Both the position numbers and the translations under genes were made by a program. A model generated the notes under the pieces. The model was not told the origin of the DNA. It searched no databases and was given only the letters and a program-made list of their open reading frames with translations. Of a DNA stretch of 29,196 nucleotides, positions 25,125-29,196 are shown piece by piece. Numbering within the stretch: position 1 is the first letter of the stretch; every line of letters starts with the position of its first letter. Origin of the DNA: AP-15 sp035509615 (GTDB taxonomy: Bacteria; Pseudomonadota; Alphaproteobacteria; ATCC43930; CGMCC-115725); NCBI GenBank assembly GCA_035509615.1, contig DATJLK010000099.1:1-29196 (forward strand). The letters run 5' to 3'.

Positions 25125-25184
25125 TCGGGGATATGCATACCTATTCCGATGCAGAAATCCGCCAGCAGCCTCTTTCCGAGGATG

Positions 25185-26729
25185 TTACGCGCTCGTTCCC
25201 ATGCGGGTCTCGTCGACAAATCGCTCGGTTGCGGCGTCGATTGCCCGGCCGCGGCGGCCGCGCGCCGCGTGAATATAGAGCGAGGCGGGGTTGACCCGCC
25301 GCTCAGGCGTGGTCGGCGGCAGCGGGATCTCGTAGGCGACCGGTAGGTCGTGGTCGGCCAGCAGCAATTCCGGCCGATAGACCTTGTTCAACTGAAACAG
25401 GCTGCGGACAAAATTGGTCTGCCCGCGGAGGAGGAGTCGAGCGACGATGCCGCCGGCATCGGCCAGCTGATGCCAATCGAGATGTTTCTTCAGGATCGCA
25501 CGCTGGGTCGTCACCAATTCGCGGTAGAACTCGGCGAGCGGCAATCGCGTCGGCAAGACTGCGTGCTGGATATCGAACAACCGGTAATCGCGGGTTTCGA
25601 GCCGGCGGCTCTCGGTCATCCAGCTTTCGGTGCCGGGATAGGGGGTGTTGACGCTGATGTTGATGACGTCCGGCATCTCCAGGCACCATTCGCGCACCAC
25701 CCGGAAGCGCTCATGATCCCAATCGGGGTCGGCGATCAGATTGACCGCGACATTGACGCCGAGCGAACGGGCGAATTCGACCGCCTCGAAATTGCGGTCG
25801 AGAGCGACGCGCTTGCGATATTTCTTCAGACCCTCCTCGTCGATCGCTTCGAGACCCAGAAACATCGTCACGAGCCCGAGGCGCGCCCACAGACGAAACG
25901 CCTCTTTGTTGCGCAGCAGTACGTCGCCGCGCGTTTCGAGGTAATAGCGCTTTTTGATGCCAGCGCGGGCGATCGCCTCGCCGATTTCGATGCCATGGCG
26001 TTCGTGGATAAAAGCGACATCGTCGACGATAAAGATGCCTGGCTCGCGGATCGAGCGCAGGTCTTCGATGATCCGTTCGGTGCTGACGAGACGGTAGCTA
26101 CGGCCGTAAAAGGTCCAGGCGCTGCAAAACGAGCAATCCCACGGGCAGCCCCGTGAAAACTCGATCGACGCGCAGGGATCAAGCGTGCCGATGAAATATT
26201 TGCGGCGATGACGCAACAGATCGCGCGCTGGGGTCAGCTCGTCGAGCGAGTGGACAAAAGTTGGCGGCGGTCCCTCGCCACCGGCAGTCAGTGCGCCGGG
26301 CACGGTGATCGGGTCGCGGCCCGACTCGATCGCCGCCATTAGCAGCGGCATCACCGCTTCGCCTTCGCCCTTGAGGACGCAGTCGATCGCTCCCTCGCCA
26401 TGAGCGATGATCGGCGCCGCGGTAAATGAAGCGCTGTGGCCGCCGACGCAGATGAAGATGTTGGGGAAGCGTGTCTTTGTCGCTTTGGCGAGATCGACGA
26501 TCTCGGGCACGTTTGCCAGATAATTGCACGAAAACGCGACGACATCCGGATGCCAGCTCTCCAGCGTCCGGAAAAAAGCGCGGTGATCCTCGACTTGCAG
26601 ATCGATCAGCCGAACCGTGTGCCCGGCGTGGCGGACCGCTTGCGCCACGAGTTCGAGACCAAGCGGCTCCAGCCGCAAAAAAATCTTCGTGTACATCAGC
26701 GGGCCCGGATGGACCCCGAGAAATCGCAT
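25185..26729 (-). CDS. hpnR: HpnR-like cobalamin-binding radical SAM protein (paralogue 1)
   Basis: A 514-residue B12-binding radical SAM protein that closely resembles HpnR, the hopanoid C-3 methylase. Residues 1-140 form the cobalamin-binding Rossmann-like domain (no DxHxxG motif; ICVGGHSASFTA at 93-104). The radical SAM core has the cluster motif C195-PWD-C199-SF-C202, within EFSRGCPWDCSFCSAWTFYGRSY. The last 150 residues carry conserved helical segments and a TERFV tail. HpnR would use SAM and methylcobalamin to methylate hopanoid A-rings. ATG 26729 follows GGAGG; the frame extends to 26762. It is followed by a rhodanese gene and preceded by a paralogue 105 bp away on the same strand. C-3 specificity is inferred. 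Confidence 0.82.
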   Translation of the reverse strand: MRFLGVHPGPLMYTKIFLRLEPLGLELVAQAVRHAGHTVRLIDLQVEDHRAFFRTLESWHPDVVAFSCNYLANVPEIVDLAKATKTRFPNIFICVGGHSASFTAAPIIAHGEGAIDCVLKGEGEAVMPLLMAAIESGRDPITVPGALTAGGEGPPPTFVHSLDELTPARDLLRHRRKYFIGTLDPCASIEFSRGCPWDCSFCSAWTFYGRSYRLVSTERIIEDLRSIREPGIFIVDDVAFIHERHGIEIGEAIARAGIKKRYYLETRGDVLLRNKEAFRLWARLGLVTMFLGLEAIDEEGLKKYRKRVALDRNFEAVEFARSLGVNVAVNLIADPDWDHERFRVVREWCLEMPDVINISVNTPYPGTESWMTESRRLETRDYRLFDIQHAVLPTRLPLAEFYRELVTTQRAILKKHLDWHQLADAGGIVARLLLRGQTNFVRSLFQLNKVYRPELLLADHDLPVAYEIPLPPTTPERRVNPASLYIHAARGRRGRAIDAATERFVDETRMGTSA

Positions 26730-26834
26730 CGGATTTTTCCTCCGGCCGGCGCCGCGATGCATATAAAGCCTTGCGGCGGTTGCGTGGCAAGCGGGCGATC
26801 AGACCCCGATCGATCGACCGGGTGCCAGCGGGAT

Positions 26835-28382
26835 TCACGGCGTGCTGCCGACCCGGGTTGCCTCGACAAAGTTTTCGGTCGCGGCATCGATCGTCCGGCT
26901 TTTGCGGCCGCGCGGCGGGTGAATGTAGAATTCGGCAGGTCTCGACCGGCGGACCGCGGCCTCCCGGCCGGGCAGCGGCATCTCGTAGGTGACCGGCATG
27001 TTATGGTCGGCCAGCAGCAATTCCGGACGATAGAGCTTGTCGAGAAGATATAGGCTCTTCAAGAAATTCGGATGGCCGCGCAGCAATTGTCGGGCGACAG
27101 TGCTGGCTGCGGTATAGGCCGCCCGCCAGCCGGCGAATTTGCGGTAAAACGCCCGCTGGGTCGTCACCAGCTCTTCATAGAATTCGGCGAGCGGCAGCCG
27201 TGTCGGCATCACCGCATGCGCGATGTCGTAAAGCCGGTAGTCACGGCTGGTCAGAACGCGCTCCTCGGTCAGCCAGCTTTCGGTGCCGGGATAAGGGGTG
27301 TTGACGCTGAGATTGACGACCTCGGGGACTTCGAGCCCCCATTCGCGCACGATGCGAAACCGCTCGTGATCCCAATCGGGTTCGGCGATCAGGTTGATCG
27401 CGACGATCAGACCGAGCGAGCGGGCGAATTCCAACGCCTCGAAATTGCGCCCGAGCGAGGTCCGTTTGCGATAGCGCTTGAGGCCGTCGTCATCGATCGC
27501 TTCGAGCCCGAGAAACAGATATTGCAGCCCGATGCGCTTCCAAGCGCGAAAAACCTCTTTGTTGCGCAGCAGCACGTCGCCGCGGGTTTCGAGGTAATAG
27601 CGCTTTTTGATGCCGGCGCGGAGGATCGCCTCCCGCAGTTCCATTGCGTGGCTCTGGTGAACAAAGGCGACATCGTCGACGACAAAGACTCCGGGCTCGC
27701 GGATGCGACGCAGATCCTCGACGACGTGCGCGGGACTGACGAGCCGATAGCTGCGGCCGTAAAATGTCCAGGCGCTGCAAAACGAGCAATCCCATGGGCA
27801 GCCGCGCGAGAATTCGATCGAGGCGCACGGATCGAGAATGCCGAGAAAGTATTTCTTGCGATGCCGCAACAGGTCGCGCGCCGGCATCACCTCGTCGAGC
27901 GAATGAACAAAAACCGGCTGCGGTCCGGTGCCGTTCGGGGTCACCGCACCGGGAACGGTGGTGATCGCCGCACCGGTTTCGATCGCGGCGAGCAGCAAGG
28001 GCACGCTCGCCTCGCCCTCGCCCTTGAGAACGCAATCAACCGCACCCGCGGCGTGATCGATGATCGCCTCGGCAGTGAACGAGGCGCTGTGGCCGCCGAC
28101 GCAGATCACGATGTTTGGAAAACGCGCCCTGGTCGCTTTGGCGAGGTCGACGATCTCCGGCACGTTCGCCAGATAGTTGCAGCCAAAAGCGATCACCTCC
28201 GGCGCCCAGCGCTCGATCGTCCGGAAGTAGGCGCGCTGGTCTTCGACCTGCAGATCGAGCAGGCGGACGGCATGACCCGCCTGGCGTATCGCGGCGGCGA
28301 CGAGTTCGAGACCAATCGGTTCGAGCCGCAGAAAGATCTGCGAGTAGGTGAGTGGTCCCGGATGGACGCAGAACACCCGCAT
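26835..28382 (-). CDS. hpnR: HpnR-like cobalamin-binding radical SAM protein (paralogue 2)
   Basis: A 515-residue tandem paralogue of the previous gene, collinear and by eye about 70% identical. It has the same domain order, the cluster cysteines at C195, C199 and C202, and the same C-terminal IDAATENFVEATR motif. Differences cluster in the extreme N-terminus (VFCVHPGPLTYSQ rather than FLGVHPGPLMYTK), the region 135-155, and 370-460 (YRKFAGWRAAYTAASTVARQLLRGHPNF). It could have a different substrate position or lipid, or be a second copy of the same methylase. The ATG 28382 is preceded by AAAGGG. As the first gene of the unit it likely carries the promoter for both. Confidence 0.8.
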   Translation of the reverse strand: MRVFCVHPGPLTYSQIFLRLEPIGLELVAAAIRQAGHAVRLLDLQVEDQRAYFRTIERWAPEVIAFGCNYLANVPEIVDLAKATRARFPNIVICVGGHSASFTAEAIIDHAAGAVDCVLKGEGEASVPLLLAAIETGAAITTVPGAVTPNGTGPQPVFVHSLDEVMPARDLLRHRKKYFLGILDPCASIEFSRGCPWDCSFCSAWTFYGRSYRLVSPAHVVEDLRRIREPGVFVVDDVAFVHQSHAMELREAILRAGIKKRYYLETRGDVLLRNKEVFRAWKRIGLQYLFLGLEAIDDDGLKRYRKRTSLGRNFEALEFARSLGLIVAINLIAEPDWDHERFRIVREWGLEVPEVVNLSVNTPYPGTESWLTEERVLTSRDYRLYDIAHAVMPTRLPLAEFYEELVTTQRAFYRKFAGWRAAYTAASTVARQLLRGHPNFLKSLYLLDKLYRPELLLADHNMPVTYEMPLPGREAAVRRSRPAEFYIHPPRGRKSRTIDAATENFVEATRVGSTP

Positions 28383-28585
28383 TACAAACCCTTTCCGCCT
28401 TGATCACGGGCTGTCGGTCGTCGGTTACGCCGGCCGCTGTTGCAGCCTTCGCAATTTACTGTGAGCCCGAACCCCGTGGATTCCTACGGGTTCCGTACGA
28501 TGTGATAAATAGTGGTTTCGCCGCGATGCTGCCCCAACATCGGCGCGGATGCGGCGATGCCGTCGTTTGATAGGGAAAGCGTGAG
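28383..28585. promoter_or_regulatory. Divergent promoter region
   Basis: About 200 bases separate the divergent starts of the second HpnR-like gene and the DUF169 gene, so it must contain promoters for both. No confident element is seen; TGATAAAT near 28502 is a weak -10-like candidate for the rightward gene. Confidence 0.3.
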
Positions 28586-29196
28586 ATGAGCAAAGACTGG
28601 ACCAGGCTCGCCTTTGATCTGGAGCGCCTCCTCAGATTGCGCTCGATCCCGTTCGGCATGAAGTTGTTCGAGGATCGCGCTGCGATGGAGGCGATCCCGC
28701 GCATCCGCCGGCCGCAATCGATCCACACGCTCGACCAGATCGTGGCGCAGGCCGCCCGGCTCGGCTGGACCGTCGGGTTGACTGCGGAGGATCTGGTCGG
28801 CGCGCAATGCCGGGCGGTGGTCGGGCTCGGCGGCGCCAAGGACGAGGCGTGGCGCTCCGGAAAGCACATGGTCGGGGTGTGGTACAGCACGCCCGCGGAT
28901 GCGAGCGCCCACCAGGCGGCGATGGAATGCGTGCCCGATGGCCGCTATGAGGCGCTGGCGGTGGCGCCGCTCGCCTCAGGCCGGCTCGATCCGCCCGACA
29001 TCGTGCTGTTCTACGCGACGCCGGGAGCGATGATCTATTTCATCAACGGGCTGCAATGGGCGGGCTACAAGCGCTTTGACTGGAGTGTGGTCGGCGAATC
29101 CGCCTGCGCCGATTCCTGGGGCCGGGCGCTCAAGACCCGCGAGCCGAGCCTGTCGATCCCGTGCTTTGCCGAACGCCGCTATGGCGGCGTGCTCGA
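28586..29196 (+). CDS. DUF169 domain protein, 3' end beyond the window
   Basis: The first 203 residues of a gene that continues past the right edge. It starts MSKDWTRLAFDLERLLRLRS, then FGMKLFEDRAAMEAIPRIRRP, and matches the DUF169 (COG2043) family in the conserved first helix plus the FGMKLF segment and the later PDIVLFYATPGAMIYFINGLQWAGY. Function is unknown; the family occurs in many bacteria and archaea, often with short-chain metabolic genes. The ATG is preceded by AGGGA (28572-28576) at nine bases. The frame is open to the end with GC-rich third positions, as in the neighbouring genes. Confidence 0.82.
   Translation, partial: MSKDWTRLAFDLERLLRLRSIPFGMKLFEDRAAMEAIPRIRRPQSIHTLDQIVAQAARLGWTVGLTAEDLVGAQCRAVVGLGGAKDEAWRSGKHMVGVWYSTPADASAHQAAMECVPDGRYEALAVAPLASGRLDPPDIVLFYATPGAMIYFINGLQWAGYKRFDWSVVGESACADSWGRALKTREPSLSIPCFAERRYGGVL

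Noticed and set aside
27072..28403. 443-codon open frame on the plus strand opposite the second HpnR-like gene
   Set aside because: A shadow of a clear radical SAM gene; its product shows no known domain. The same applies to 24051-25346 and 25350-26156.
1..29196. CRISPR arrays, insertion sequences, prophage genes or rRNA
   Set aside because: No spaced direct repeats, transposase, integrase, phage genes or rRNA motifs were seen.

Overview
The window is a GC-rich, gene-dense stretch of a bacterial chromosome, most likely an alphaproteobacterium of the Rhodospirillales/Hyphomicrobiales type. The reasons are a his cluster (hisB-hisH-[GNAT]-hisA-hisF-hisE-HIT) divergent from hslVU, a NadQ-type NAD regulator, 4-base start/stop overlaps, alphaproteobacterial palindromic repeats, a tRNA-Thr of alphaproteobacterial type, and hopanoid-methylase-like radical SAM genes. 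No phage, plasmid, IS transposase or CRISPR array is visible.

Layout. (1) 1-2600: radC, a tiny overlapping ORF and a ureohydrolase on the minus strand, divergent from an FMN-binding pyridoxamine-phosphate-oxidase-like gene. (2) 2870-5790: a RibD_C reductase; the iron-storage pair bfd-bfr behind a candidate Fur-type site; a TfdA/TauD-like dioxygenase. (3) 5900-8180: a PEP-CTERM secreted protein, an AT-richer gap and a beta-lactamase-fold serine hydrolase/esterase. (4) 8400-12430: the histidine operon with an embedded acetyltransferase and a terminal HIT gene. (5) 12590-14480: hslVU, followed by a palindromic repeat. (6) 14660-18120: a SnoaL-like protein, a hairpin-rich noncoding block, and a divergent amidohydrolase/CoA-transferase pair whose right end carries 21-bp tandem repeats. 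(7) 18500-21420: tRNA-Thr(TGT), an APC permease, and nadQ. (8) 21630-29196: comM, a four-domain rhodanese protein, two tandem HpnR-like cobalamin-binding radical SAM genes, and the start of a DUF169 gene that runs off the right edge.

How genes may work together. HisB, H, A, F and E cover the central steps of histidine synthesis. Bfr stores iron and Bfd helps release it. HslV and HslU form the ATP-dependent two-component protease. The tandem HpnR-like proteins probably methylate hopanoids, or one of them a related lipid; the rhodanese gene follows them on the same strand. The most unusual items are the tandem HpnR paralogues, a 13-bp tandem duplication that appears to have moved the hslV start codon, the stop-codon-containing 21-bp repeat array, and the ureohydrolase whose usual first manganese-binding histidine is replaced by glycine.
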